A stretch of DNA of 64,000 bases, taken from positions 59,061-123,060 of the forward strand of contig JACKNE010000015.1 of assembly GCA_024235035.1 (NCBI GenBank), in the 5' to 3' direction. The translations under genes and the position numbers were made by a program. A model generated the notes under the pieces. It did not search any database. It was given only the letters and a program-made list of their open reading frames with translations, and was not told the origin of the DNA. Within the stretch, counting starts at the first letter, position 1, and the number at the start of each line of letters is the position of its first letter. Source of the DNA: Gammaproteobacteria bacterium (GTDB lineage: Bacteria > Pseudomonadota > Gammaproteobacteria > Competibacterales > Competibacteraceae). Of the stretch, positions 1-9,081 are shown piece after piece.

Positions 1-695
1 TCCACTGTCTCCAGCAATTCCAACAGGGTCGGTCCTGCATACCAGGGCATGGTGGTGGAAGGTTGTGCAACATTATCTCCACGCAATGCCGATACCGGTA
101 CGCAGTGTACATCTCGCACCCCGAGCTTATCGACAAAGTCCTGGTACTCTTCGCTGATCCGGGTGAATACAGCTGGATCGAAGTCGACCAGGTCCATCTT
201 GTTCACCGCCAACAATAGATGACGGATACCCAGTAGGGAGACGATGAAGCTATGGCGGCGGGTCTGGACTTGCACTCCCTTGCGGGCATCGACCAACAGG
301 ATTGCCAGTTGCGCGGTGGAGGCGCCGGTCGCCATGTTGCGAGTGTACTGCTCATGGCCTGGAGTGTCGGCGATGATGAATTTGCGCTTCTCGGTGGAGA
401 AATAGCGGTAAGCGACATCGATGGTGATGCCTTGCTCGCGTTCGGCCTGCAACCCGTCCACCAGCAGGGCCAAGTCCAGTTCTTCCCCGGTCGTGCCATA
501 TTTGGTGGTGTCGCGGCGTACGGCGGCGAGTTGGTCCTCGTAGATCAGCTGGGTGTCGTACAGCAAGCGACCGATCAGGGTGCTCTTGCCGTCGTCAACG
601 CTGCCGCAAGTGATGAAGCGCAACAAATCCTTGCGCTCGTGAGTTTCCAGATAGGCTTGGATATCAGACTCGATCAAGGAAGAGGCGTGGGACAT
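1..695 (-). CDS. cysN: Sulfate adenylyltransferase subunit 1 (GTPase), 3' end outside window
   Basis: GTPase subunit of ATP sulfurylase; GTP hydrolysis drives formation of adenosine 5'-phosphosulfate by CysD in assimilatory sulfate activation. Reading the minus strand from the ATG at 693-695 gives about 231 residues starting MSHASSLIESD. Visible motifs are a P-loop GSVDDGKST at about residues 31-39, the switch region EREQGITIDVAYRYF, DTPGHEQYTRNM, and NKMD for guanine recognition. The start lies 1 bp after the cysD stop, so the two are translated as one operon. The gene runs off the left edge, so domains II/III and any fused APS kinase (CysC/NodQ type) cannot be judged. Identification is very secure; full length is unknown. 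Confidence 0.95.
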   Translation of the reverse strand, partial: MSHASSLIESDIQAYLETHERKDLLRFITCGSVDDGKSTLIGRLLYDTQLIYEDQLAAVRRDTTKYGTTGEELDLALLVDGLQAEREQGITIDVAYRYFSTEKRKFIIADTPGHEQYTRNMATGASTAQLAILLVDARKGVQVQTRRHSFIVSLLGIRHLLLAVNKMDLVDFDPAVFTRISEEYQDFVDKLGVRDVHCVPVSALRGDNVAQPSTTMPWYAGPTLLELLETV

Positions 696-696
696 G

Positions 697-1605
697 TCAA
701 AAATACCCCTGCCGCTTTTTCTCTTCCATCGAACTGGCGGCGTCGTGGTCGATCAGCCGGCCTTGGCGTTCTGAGTGACGGGTCAGGAGCATTTCCTGGA
801 TGATCTCCGGTAGGGTTGTGGCGTGGGAGCGAATAGCGCCGGTCAACGGGTAGCAGCCCAGGGTGCGAAACCGCACCCATTCCCGGTTGGGTGTTTCGCC
901 CGGTTCCAGCGGCATACGTTCATCGTCGACCATGATCAACGTTCCATCCCGCTCCACCACGGGACGCTCGGCGGCAAGATATAGGGGGACGATCGGGATA
1001 TTTTCCAAATGGATGTATTGCCAGATGTCCAGCTCGGTCCAATTGGAGAGCGGGAAGACCCGAATGCTTTCGCCCTTGCGTACTCGACTGTTATACAGAT
1101 TCCATAGCTCAGGGCGTTGATTCTTGGGGTCCCAGCGGTGGTTGCGGTCGCGGAAGGAGTAAACCCGTTCCTTGGCGCGCGAGCGTTCCTCGTCGCGACG
1201 GGCTCCGCCAAAGGCAGCGTCGAAACCATGCCGCTCCAATGCCTGTTTGAGCGACTGGGTTTTCATGATATCGGTGTGGACCCGCGAACCGTGAGTAAAG
1301 GGATTGATGTTCTGGTGCAATCCGTCTTCGTTGATGTGAACGATCAGTTCCAGTCCCAAGCGCCGCGCTTGTTCGTCGCGGAAGCGGATCATCTCTCGAA
1401 ACTTCCAGGTCGTGTCGACATGCAGCAACGGAAACGGCGGCTTGCCAGGATAGAAGGCTTTCAATGCCAAGTGCAGCATCACTGAAGAATCCTTGCCGAT
1501 CGAGTACAGCATCACCGGCTTTTCGAATTCGGCGGCTACCTCGCGGATGATATGGATGCTCTCGGCTTCGAGTTGCTTGAGATGAGTGGGGTTGTGGGCG
1601 TCCAT
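697..1605 (-). CDS. cysD: Sulfate adenylyltransferase subunit 2
   Basis: Catalytic subunit of heterodimeric ATP sulfurylase (ATP + sulfate to APS + PPi), cytoplasmic, partner of CysN. The 302-residue product begins MDAHNPTHLKQLEAESIHII, a typical CysD N-terminus, and carries the PP-loop YSIGKDSSVMLHL near residues 34-46. The reading frame is open to a GTG at 1641, but the ATG at 1605 matches the family length and has AGGA a few bases upstream, so it is preferred. cysN follows after 1 bp. The 1606-1774 gap to dgt presumably holds the promoter; no cysH, cysI or cysG is seen nearby. Confidence 0.95.
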   Translation of the reverse strand: MDAHNPTHLKQLEAESIHIIREVAAEFEKPVMLYSIGKDSSVMLHLALKAFYPGKPPFPLLHVDTTWKFREMIRFRDEQARRLGLELIVHINEDGLHQNINPFTHGSRVHTDIMKTQSLKQALERHGFDAAFGGARRDEERSRAKERVYSFRDRNHRWDPKNQRPELWNLYNSRVRKGESIRVFPLSNWTELDIWQYIHLENIPIVPLYLAAERPVVERDGTLIMVDDERMPLEPGETPNREWVRFRTLGCYPLTGAIRSHATTLPEIIQEMLLTRHSERQGRLIDHDAASSMEEKKRQGYF

Positions 1606-1774
1606 GGGGTCCTGGGGCTGGATGCGGAAACAGGAATGCACCGTCAGGCTTTACCAAGAATCTGCGGAGCGAATGGCAAATGGGGAAGCGATTGTCGGTT
1701 TTTAGCGTACTGGCGTCAATATCACTTGTCTTCCGATTGGGTTTTCAATGGCTTTTAGGTCGTTACACGAGAAT

Positions 1775-3133
1775 TTATCCGTTGGGCAATGAAATCCCGG
1801 TCAGTTTCTTGAACAATGCGACGGCATAGGAATCGGTCATGCCGGAAACGAAATCGGTGATGGCCAACACTCGACGATAGAGATCGTCGGCTGGGTGACG
1901 TCCGATTCCGGCAAATTGTTCTGGAATCAGGTAAATCAACATCCGACTCTTGGGTGAAGCATGTGAACCATGCGCGGATAGATCATTGACGGAAGTGATA
2001 AATGCCTCCAGTAAACCGGCCAGCACCTCGAATCCAGCGGCTTCGACCTCCACGACCGGTTTGGAGACATAGACCTGATTTTCGCCGCAATCCTTGAGGG
2101 CGCGCATCGCTTCGGCGGCGGGGATCACATCCAGCAATTCCGCAGTGAATGCACCGGTCAGAATGGCATCTTCATGATCCATGAAGCAGCGATGAGCTTG
2201 ATCGATGATGGCGCCGATGGCTTTGGCGCGCAGATATTCGATTTTTTCCTTGGGTCGGGTGATGAATTGCATTTTGTGTTGGGCGCGGTCCGCTTCGCCG
2301 GTCAGGGGCAATAAAAGATCGCGTACTTCTTCGAATCGCAACAATTGCAATCGAAAAGCATCTTCCACGTCGATGATGCGGTAGCAGATATCGTCCGCCG
2401 CTTCGACCAGATAGGCGAGGGGATGACGCTGCCACGCCCCCGGCACGAGTGGCTTCAGGCCCAACTGGTCGGCGATTTCAGCGAACAGATCGGCGTCATC
2501 TTGGTAAAAACCGAATTTCCTGAAAGCGATGCCGGGCGGCGGATCGGCAGGAAGCCAGGCAGCGCGCGGGTATTTGGTGAAAGCGCCCAACGTCGCACAG
2601 GTCAGTTGCATCCCTCCGTGATTATCGGGACTTTGCAGGCGGGTAATAATGCGGAAACCCTGAGCGTTGCCTTCGAAGCGCAGGAAATCCTGGCGCTGGG
2701 CTTCAGTCAAGGATCGCAGCACCGCTTGACCGGTCCTGGAGGTCGTGAACCAGAGGCGGATCGCGTCTTCGCCAACATGGCCAAAAGGCGGATTGCCGAT
2801 GTCGTGGGCTAGACAGGCGGCGGCGACTACAGCGCCGAAATCCTGCGGGTAGACATTTTGCAACCCGTGCCGCGCGATGACCTGGTCGCCGACCATGGCG
2901 CCCAGCGAGCGACCGACACTGGAGACTTCCAGGCTGTGGGTCAGACGCGTGCGGATGTAGTCGCTCTGTGAGAGCGGAAAGACTTGAGTCTTGTCCTGTA
3001 AGCGGCGAAAGGCGGATGAAAAGACGATCCGATCGAAATCACGCTGAAAGTCGGTGCGCGCCTCGTTGTCGGGTTGGGGTTGGCTCAGGCCCGGACGAGC
3101 GCGAGAAAGCAGATGGTTCCAATCCGTTTTCAT
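1775..3133 (-). CDS. dgt: Deoxyguanosinetriphosphate triphosphohydrolase-like protein
   Basis: HD-domain dNTP triphosphohydrolase that removes tripolyphosphate from dGTP or other dNTPs, adjusting nucleotide pools. The metal-binding HD signature is present as RLTHSLEVSSVGR followed by CLAHDIGNPPFGHVGEDAI, and the N-terminus has the family pattern FQRDFDRIVFSSAFRRLQDK. An upstream TTG-type extension to 3169 is possible, but MKTDWNHLLS at 3133 is the likely start, giving 452 residues, in the range of the long Dgt subfamily. It lies 19 bp beyond the ubiD stop, so the two may share a transcript. True substrate preference cannot be told from sequence. Confidence 0.9.
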   Translation of the reverse strand: MKTDWNHLLSRARPGLSQPQPDNEARTDFQRDFDRIVFSSAFRRLQDKTQVFPLSQSDYIRTRLTHSLEVSSVGRSLGAMVGDQVIARHGLQNVYPQDFGAVVAAACLAHDIGNPPFGHVGEDAIRLWFTTSRTGQAVLRSLTEAQRQDFLRFEGNAQGFRIITRLQSPDNHGGMQLTCATLGAFTKYPRAAWLPADPPPGIAFRKFGFYQDDADLFAEIADQLGLKPLVPGAWQRHPLAYLVEAADDICYRIIDVEDAFRLQLLRFEEVRDLLLPLTGEADRAQHKMQFITRPKEKIEYLRAKAIGAIIDQAHRCFMDHEDAILTGAFTAELLDVIPAAEAMRALKDCGENQVYVSKPVVEVEAAGFEVLAGLLEAFITSVNDLSAHGSHASPKSRMLIYLIPEQFAGIGRHPADDLYRRVLAITDFVSGMTDSYAVALFKKLTGISLPNG

Positions 3134-3188
3134 CTTGCAGTGGATTACCGGTAGGCAGTTTGCTATCAAGCATAGCCGATTCCAAAAG

Positions 3189-4652
3189 CTACAGCCCCAA
3201 CTCCCCCCACAGGTTATCCACCCGCTGTTTTATCTCGGCGCGCATGGCGATGGGCCGACCCCATTCTCGGGTGGTCTCGCCAGGCCATTTATTCGTCGCA
3301 TCGAAGCCGATTTTCGAACCTAACCCCGACACCGGTGAGGCGAAATCCAGATAGTCGATCGGTGTATTTTCGATGATGACGGTATCGCGCGCCGGGTCCA
3401 TGCGCGTGGTCATCGCCCAGATGACATCCTTCCAGTTGCGAGTATCGATGTCTTCATCCACCACGATGACGAACTTGGTGTACATGAATTGCCGTAGGAA
3501 CGACCAGACGCCCAACATCACCCGCTTAGCGTGACCCGGATATTGCTTGCGCAGCGCCACCACCGCCAAGCGGTAGGAACAGCCCTCCGGGGGCAGGTAG
3601 AAATCGATGATCTCGGGAAATTGCTTTTGCAGGATCGGCACGAACACTTCGTTCAGCGCTACGCCGAGGATGGCGGGTTCATCCGGTGGCCGCCCGGTGT
3701 AGGTGCTGTGATAGATCGGGTTCTCACGGTGCGTGATACGCTCGATGGTGAATACCGGGAAGCGATCCACCTCGTTGTAGTAGCCGGTATGGTCGCCAAA
3801 CGGTCCTTCCAGCGCGGTCTCGTCGGGTGCGATATGCCCCTCCAGCACGAATTCGGCGCTGGCTGGTATCTGCAAGTCGCTGTTCAGGCATTGCGCCAAT
3901 TCGGTCCGCGACCCACGCAGCAATCCAGCAAAGGCGTATTCCGCCAGCGTATCCGGTACGGGCGTCACTGCGGCGAGAATGGTCGCTGGATCGGCGCCCA
4001 AAGCCACGGCGATTGGGAACGGTTCGCCGGGCCGGGTTTGTCGCCAGTCGCGGAAATCCAGCGCGCCGCCCCGGTGCGCCAGCCAGCGCATGATCACTTG
4101 GTTGCGCCCGATGACTTGCTGGCGGTAGATGCCTAGATTCTGGCGCGGTTTGTTCGGCCCTCGGGTCACGACCAGGCCCCAGGTAATCAGTCGCCCGGCA
4201 TCTTCCGGCCAGCAGTGTTGCACCGGCAACTGCGCCAGATCCACGTCCAGGCCTTCGATGATATGTTGTTGACAAGGTGCTCGACTGATCTTCTTCGGCG
4301 CCATGTCCAGCACCTTCTTGAAGATCGGCAGCTTTTCCCAGGCATCACGCATGCCCTTCGGTGGCTCGGGTTCCTTGAGAAAGGCCAGCAGCTTACCGAC
4401 CTCCCGTAAGGCGTCCAGGTGATCGGCGCCCATGCCCAGCGCCACCCGGCGCGGCGTGCCGAACAGATTGCCCAACACCGGAATCGTATGGCCTTTGGGG
4501 TTCTCGAACAGGATCGCCGGTCCGCCGGTGCGCAGCACCCGGTCACAAATCTCGGTCATCTCCAGGTGCGGATCGACAGTGACCTGAATCCGCTTCAATT
4601 CGCCCAATTGTTCCAATTGATGGATGAAATCACGCAAATCACGGTACTGCAT
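3189..4652 (-). CDS. ubiD: 4-hydroxy-3-polyprenylbenzoate decarboxylase
   Basis: Prenylated-FMN dependent decarboxylase of ubiquinone biosynthesis, acting on 3-octaprenyl-4-hydroxybenzoate. The 487-residue product is the normal UbiD length and begins MQYRDLRDFIHQLEQLGELK. Conserved stretches include FENPKGHTIPVLGNLFGTPR, RQNLGIYRQQVIGRNQ, EGPFGDHTGYYN, and the C-terminal KIGFDATNKWPGET. A strong AAGAGGAA ribosome-binding site precedes the ATG. Its UbiX partner, which makes prFMN, is not in the window. Downstream is dgt; upstream rlmD starts a separate unit 25 bp away in the same direction, so co-transcription is possible. Confidence 0.95.
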   Translation of the reverse strand: MQYRDLRDFIHQLEQLGELKRIQVTVDPHLEMTEICDRVLRTGGPAILFENPKGHTIPVLGNLFGTPRRVALGMGADHLDALREVGKLLAFLKEPEPPKGMRDAWEKLPIFKKVLDMAPKKISRAPCQQHIIEGLDVDLAQLPVQHCWPEDAGRLITWGLVVTRGPNKPRQNLGIYRQQVIGRNQVIMRWLAHRGGALDFRDWRQTRPGEPFPIAVALGADPATILAAVTPVPDTLAEYAFAGLLRGSRTELAQCLNSDLQIPASAEFVLEGHIAPDETALEGPFGDHTGYYNEVDRFPVFTIERITHRENPIYHSTYTGRPPDEPAILGVALNEVFVPILQKQFPEIIDFYLPPEGCSYRLAVVALRKQYPGHAKRVMLGVWSFLRQFMYTKFVIVVDEDIDTRNWKDVIWAMTTRMDPARDTVIIENTPIDYLDFASPVSGLGSKIGFDATNKWPGETTREWGRPIAMRAEIKQRVDNLWGELGL

Positions 4653-4677
4653 GGTCGATATTCCTCTTGATTTTCAG

Positions 4678-6003
4678 CTAGATTCCATTGGTCAGTACGG
4701 CGATCGATTCCACATGTGCGGTATGTGGGAACATGTCCAGCACGCCGGCGCTCTCCAAGCGATAGCCGAAATGGTGAACCAGTTCACCGACATCACGCGC
4801 CAGGGTAGCCGGGTGACAGGACACATACACGATGCGCCGCGCGCCCAGTGCGGCGATGCGCGGCATCATCTCCAACGCCCCGGAGCGGGGCGGATCGAGT
4901 AGAACCCGGTCATAGCTACCCTGCGCCCACGATTGAGCCTCCAAATCACCGGTCAGATCGGTAGCGTAGAACTCGACATTGGCCATTCCGTTACGCAGGG
5001 CGTTATGCCGCGCCCACTCGACCAGACTGATGTCGCCTTCCACGCCGACGACTTTTCCAGCCTGCCGGGCCAGCGCCAGGGTGAAATTACCCAACCCGCA
5101 GAACAGATCCAACACCCGATTTTCCGGTTCCAGACGCAACAATTCGCAGGCGCGTGCGACCAGTTGCCGATTGAGCGTCGGATTGATCTGCATGAAGTGC
5201 CAGGGTTGGAACTCCAGATCCAGGTCGAAATCCGGCAGGCGATAACTGAGTCCCGGCTGCTCCGGCCACAAGGGACGAACGCTATCCGGCCCACCCGGTT
5301 GCAGATAAAGCGCCAGTCCATGCTGTTCTCCAAACGCGCGGAGTCGTTCCCGATCCACCTCGTTCGGCGGCGTCAATACCCGGAAATTCAGGCTCATGAT
5401 ATCGTCCCCGCCTGCCACTTCGATTTGTGGCAAACGATCGCGCATGGATAATCCAGCGAGCAGCGCCGATAGCGCCTCCAGTCGATCGCCGATTCGTGTA
5501 TCCAGCACTTCGCAGCGTTGCAGATCGGCGACATAGGGGCTGCGCCGCTCGCGGAAACCCACCAGTACCCGGCCTTTTTTAGTCACGTATTTGACTCCGA
5601 GCCGCGCCCGCCGCCGGTACTTCCAGAGCGGTCCGGTCAGCGGTTCTAATAGCTGCTCCGGCTCGACCTTGCCGATGTGCGTCAAACTATCCAGTAGCCA
5701 GCGTTGCTTGATGGCTAGTTGACCCGATGGTTGCAGGTGTTGCAGGGCGCAGCCGCCGCAGACGGCGTAATGGGCGCAGCGCGGTTCGGCCCGCTCCGAG
5801 GTGGTTTGCAGCACTTCGACCGTGCGCGCCTCATCACGGCGATTGTGGCGACGGGTATAGACGCAACGGACCTCCTCGCCCGGCAATGCTGCCTCGACGA
5901 AAACGATCTTGCCATCACGCCGCGCGACCCCTTTGCCTTCGTGGGTCAGATTTTCGATATGGACGGTGAAGGGTTCGGTGGGCAATCTGGATTTTCTGGT
6001 CAT
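4678..6003 (-). CDS. rlmD: 23S rRNA (uracil-1939-C5)-methyltransferase
   Basis: SAM-dependent RNA m5U methyltransferase that carries an iron-sulfur cluster and modifies U1939 of 23S rRNA. The 441-residue protein has an N-terminal TRAM domain (about residues 10-68), the cluster cysteines in CAHYAVCGGCALQHL plus a later Cys in LQRCEVLD, the SAM motif NRVLDLFCGLGNFTLALAR, the catalytic-loop motif LLDPPRSGA, and the nucleophile Cys in YVSCHPATLARDV. These agree with RlmD (RumA) rather than TrmA, which lacks the N-terminal cysteine set. The upstream gap to cysM contains an 11-bp tandem duplication close to the start. Confidence 0.94.
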   Translation of the reverse strand: MTRKSRLPTEPFTVHIENLTHEGKGVARRDGKIVFVEAALPGEEVRCVYTRRHNRRDEARTVEVLQTTSERAEPRCAHYAVCGGCALQHLQPSGQLAIKQRWLLDSLTHIGKVEPEQLLEPLTGPLWKYRRRARLGVKYVTKKGRVLVGFRERRSPYVADLQRCEVLDTRIGDRLEALSALLAGLSMRDRLPQIEVAGGDDIMSLNFRVLTPPNEVDRERLRAFGEQHGLALYLQPGGPDSVRPLWPEQPGLSYRLPDFDLDLEFQPWHFMQINPTLNRQLVARACELLRLEPENRVLDLFCGLGNFTLALARQAGKVVGVEGDISLVEWARHNALRNGMANVEFYATDLTGDLEAQSWAQGSYDRVLLDPPRSGALEMMPRIAALGARRIVYVSCHPATLARDVGELVHHFGYRLESAGVLDMFPHTAHVESIAVLTNGI

Positions 6004-6031
6004 CTTGTTCGAACAGAGAGAGGGTTACGAT

Positions 6032-6053
6032 TGCAATATTTTTGCAATATTTT
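6032..6053. repeat. 11-bp A/T-rich tandem duplication upstream of rlmD
   Basis: The unit TGCAATATTTT occurs twice head to tail (6032-6042 and 6043-6053), 29-50 bp upstream of the rlmD start codon. On the minus strand this gives two AATATT boxes, which could be part of the rlmD promoter. The repeat itself is seen directly; any regulatory role is inference. Confidence 0.6.
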
Positions 6054-6211
6054 TAGCGGGTTGTTTGTGATATTTGGAATGAGGAGGCAAGCGTGAGCTG
6101 GGGTCGCTGACATGCTAAAACTGGGGTGTGATTGGGAAATGATCCAGTCACGAAAGAGCATGTGCTTTTCACCTACACCTCCCACCTGGGCGTTGGTTTT
6201 TGCGCGGCTGC

Positions 6212-7111
6212 TCAATCTGCAAATAGCTCGGTGGATAAATAGCGGTCGCCCCGGTCGCAGATGATGGTGACGATCACCGCGTTCTCGATTTCCGCTGATA
6301 GCCGCAAAGCCGCCGCTATCGCTCCGCCTGCGGACACGCCGCAGCAAATACCTTCCTGGCGGGCCAGTTGGCGAGTCACTTCTTCGGCCTCGCTCTGACT
6401 GACGTCCATCATATGGTCCACGCGGGCTGGATCGAAAATTTTCGGCAGGTATTCCGGCGGCCAGCGACGGATACCAGCGATAGAGGAGCCTTCGGTCGGT
6501 TGGACGCCGATGATTTGCACCGCCGGATTTTGCTCCTTGAGATAACGCGATACCCCCATGATGGTGCCGGTTGTTCCCATCGCGCTGACGAAGTGCGTGA
6601 CTTGACCCTGGGTGTCACGCCAGATCTCCGGGCCGGTCGTCTGGTAGTGCGCCAGCGGATTGTCAAGATTGCTGAATTGATCCAGCACGCGCCCTTTTCC
6701 TTCCCGCTCCAGGTGTGTCGCCAGGTCGCGGGCGCCTTCCATGCCGGCTTCCTTGCTGACCAGAATCAGTTCAGCGCCATAAGCTTGCATCGCTGCTCGG
6801 CGCTCAGCGCTCTGGTTTTCCGGCATGATCAGCACCATTCGGTAGCCCTTCATCGCCGCAATCATGGCCAAGGCAATACCTGTATTGCCGCTGGTGGCTT
6901 CGATCAAGGTCTCGCCAGGCTGGAGTTCGTTGCGCGCCTCGGCCTGACAGATCATGCTCAACGCGGGCCGATCCTTGACCGAACCGGCTGGGTTGTTGCC
7001 TTCTAGTTTGCCGAAAATCCGGTTGGTGGTGCGCCCTGGCAACCGCTGCAAACGCACCAGCGGTGTGTTGCCGACAAAAGATTCAAGAGTAGGATCAGCA
7101 AGATTCGGCAT
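6212..7111 (-). CDS. cysM: Cysteine synthase B (O-acetylserine sulfhydrylase B)
   Basis: PLP enzyme making cysteine from O-acetylserine and sulfide, or S-sulfocysteine from thiosulfate. The product begins MPNLADPTLESFVGNTPLVR; the PLP lysine is in NPAGSVKDRPALSMI, the phosphate-binding loop is EATSGNTGIALA, and the C-terminal portion has the CysM-type TEGSSIAGIRRWPPEYLP. The frame extends upstream to 7168 but the ATG at 7111 gives a 299-residue protein of normal family size and alignment. It is transcribed divergently from tamA. Together with cysD/cysN it forms the sulfur-assimilation content of this end of the window, although in separate units. Confidence 0.94.
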   Translation of the reverse strand: MPNLADPTLESFVGNTPLVRLQRLPGRTTNRIFGKLEGNNPAGSVKDRPALSMICQAEARNELQPGETLIEATSGNTGIALAMIAAMKGYRMVLIMPENQSAERRAAMQAYGAELILVSKEAGMEGARDLATHLEREGKGRVLDQFSNLDNPLAHYQTTGPEIWRDTQGQVTHFVSAMGTTGTIMGVSRYLKEQNPAVQIIGVQPTEGSSIAGIRRWPPEYLPKIFDPARVDHMMDVSQSEAEEVTRQLARQEGICCGVSAGGAIAAALRLSAEIENAVIVTIICDRGDRYLSTELFAD

Positions 7112-7239
7112 AGTTTCTGGGATTCCTGGATGAGAAATTTGCAACTTGGCGTTTTCCCGTTGCGCCAACTATGGTAAAGGATTATATCGATGGACCTATC
7201 CATTTTCAGATTTCAGACGACGATAACGTGATTTCATTC

Positions 7240-9081
7240 ATGACCTATTTTTTATCCCGCTCGAAATCGGCGTTTGGCGTTTGGCTGGCGTTCTGGAGTC
7301 TGTGTCTGACCCTCTTGAACGGGCCGCTATCCGCCCAAGAGGTGACTGCCGAACCTGCCGCCGACGTGCAAAGCGCTGCAGTTGCAGAACCTCCAGTGGC
7401 CCAAAACGGGACACTCAGCGTCGTCGTCGAAGGTCTAGATGAGCCGTTGCGCGACAACGTGTTGGCCTCTCTAGACATTAACCATTTCGCGGATAAGCCC
7501 GCACCCGAGGAAATTCGGCTCAACTGGCTGCATCGCCAAGCCGAGCACGAAATCCGTCAAGCACTGCAGCCCTTCGGTTATTTCGAACCGATCATTGAAG
7601 CTGCTCTGAATCGCACCGATAGTGGTTGGGAAGCACGCTACCGCATTCAACCAGGTCGACCCTTACGTGTCACGGAACTGGATGTCAAGGTGCTCGGCGA
7701 AGGCGCGCAGGACCCGCTCTTTCAGAATTTGCTGGCCAACTTGCCATTGGCTCAAGGTCAGGTGCTCGACCAGCCCAGATATGAGCAGATCAAGAGCGCC
7801 ATGGAAGCCTTGGCCACCGAACGTGGTTATTTTGACGCTCGCTTTATCGAGCGTGCTATTCGCGTGGATTTGCAAGCCTACACGGCGACCATTCGCCTGC
7901 ACTATGACACGGGCCAACGTTACCGTTTCGGCAATATCACGTTCAAACAGGATTTTCTGTCGCCTGAGCTATTGGCGCGCTATCCCAGCTTCAAGCCCGA
8001 CGATCCCTATAATGTCTATCAGTTGCTGAAATTGCAGACGGATCTGAGCAATAGCCCTTATTTCAGTCGAGTCGAAGTCAATGCGCCGCCGGCAGCGGGA
8101 ACCAGCGCCGCTCCGGTCGATGTGGAGCTGGAACCCGGTAAACAGCGCAAATACAGTGTCGGCGTGGGTTACGGCACTGATACCGGCTTTCGTGGCAAGC
8201 TGCGCACCGAGCAGCACTGGGTCAATCGCTGGGGTCATCATTACGAAGCGGAACTCGGTCTTTCACAGATTAAATCGCTTGTTGGGTTCAAATACCTGAT
8301 TCCCGGCGAGAACCCAGTGACCGATGAATATGCGATCAGCGCTGGTTATGTCCAGCAGAACGATGATGACAAAGACTATCACACCTACAAGATTGGCGGC
8401 AGTCTGCAACAGCAAGACGGTAAATGGCTGAAGAACTATAGTTTGGGCTTGCAGTACGATGAATTCACCATTGGCAACCGACCCTCGACCGAGGAGTCGC
8501 TGTTGCTGATACCTGGCCTGAACTGGACCTGGGTCGATGCTGACGATCGCACTTATCCCCGCCGCGGTCTGCTGTTCGGTTTCGGACTGCGTGGCGCGAC
8601 GACCGCGTTATTGTCCGATACCAATTTCTTGCAAGGTACTGTGCAAGTACGTTGGATTCGTGCATTGAACGATGATAGTCGCTTATTGGTGCGAGGTGAT
8701 CTGGGAGCGACCGTCGTCGACGATTTCGAAAAACTGCCGACCTCGCTGCGCTTCTTCACCGGCGGTGATGCCACGGTGCGCGGCTACTCCTTCGAGAGTA
8801 TCGGTCCCAGCGATCCGGATGGCGCAGTGGTCGGCGGCAAGAACCTGATCGTCGCCAGTCTGGAGTACGAACACCGGGTCTGGAAAGATTGGGGTGTGGC
8901 CGCTTTCGTCGATACCGGTGACGCCTTTGACGATGTAGATGCTGAGTTGAAAACCGGTGTCGGGGTTGGGGTGCGCTGGCGCTCGCCCGTCGGACCGATG
9001 CGTCTGGACTTTGCCTCTGGCCTGGATCGTCCGCCCGGTGATACTTTCCGTTTCTCCTTCAGCATTGGGCCCGATCTGTGA
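7240..9081 (+). CDS. tamA: Translocation and assembly module subunit TamA (Omp85 family)
   Basis: Outer-membrane beta-barrel of the Omp85/BamA superfamily that works with TamB in inserting autotransporters and other outer-membrane proteins. From the ATG at 7240 the N-terminus is a signal peptide (MTYFLSRSKSAFGVWLAF, cleavage likely near LSAQ). Periplasmic POTRA-like repeats follow over roughly residues 50-300, then a C-terminal barrel with RRGLLFGFGLRG, FFTGGDATVRGYSFESIGP and the terminal aromatic-ended strand DTFRFSFSIGPDL. An open frame extends to 7171, but only the later start yields a sensible signal peptide. Its stop overlaps the tamB start, so they are translationally coupled. Confidence 0.93.
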   Translation: MTYFLSRSKSAFGVWLAFWSLCLTLLNGPLSAQEVTAEPAADVQSAAVAEPPVAQNGTLSVVVEGLDEPLRDNVLASLDINHFADKPAPEEIRLNWLHRQAEHEIRQALQPFGYFEPIIEAALNRTDSGWEARYRIQPGRPLRVTELDVKVLGEGAQDPLFQNLLANLPLAQGQVLDQPRYEQIKSAMEALATERGYFDARFIERAIRVDLQAYTATIRLHYDTGQRYRFGNITFKQDFLSPELLARYPSFKPDDPYNVYQLLKLQTDLSNSPYFSRVEVNAPPAAGTSAAPVDVELEPGKQRKYSVGVGYGTDTGFRGKLRTEQHWVNRWGHHYEAELGLSQIKSLVGFKYLIPGENPVTDEYAISAGYVQQNDDDKDYHTYKIGGSLQQQDGKWLKNYSLGLQYDEFTIGNRPSTEESLLLIPGLNWTWVDADDRTYPRRGLLFGFGLRGATTALLSDTNFLQGTVQVRWIRALNDDSRLLVRGDLGATVVDDFEKLPTSLRFFTGGDATVRGYSFESIGPSDPDGAVVGGKNLIVASLEYEHRVWKDWGVAAFVDTGDAFDDVDAELKTGVGVGVRWRSPVGPMRLDFASGLDRPPGDTFRFSFSIGPDL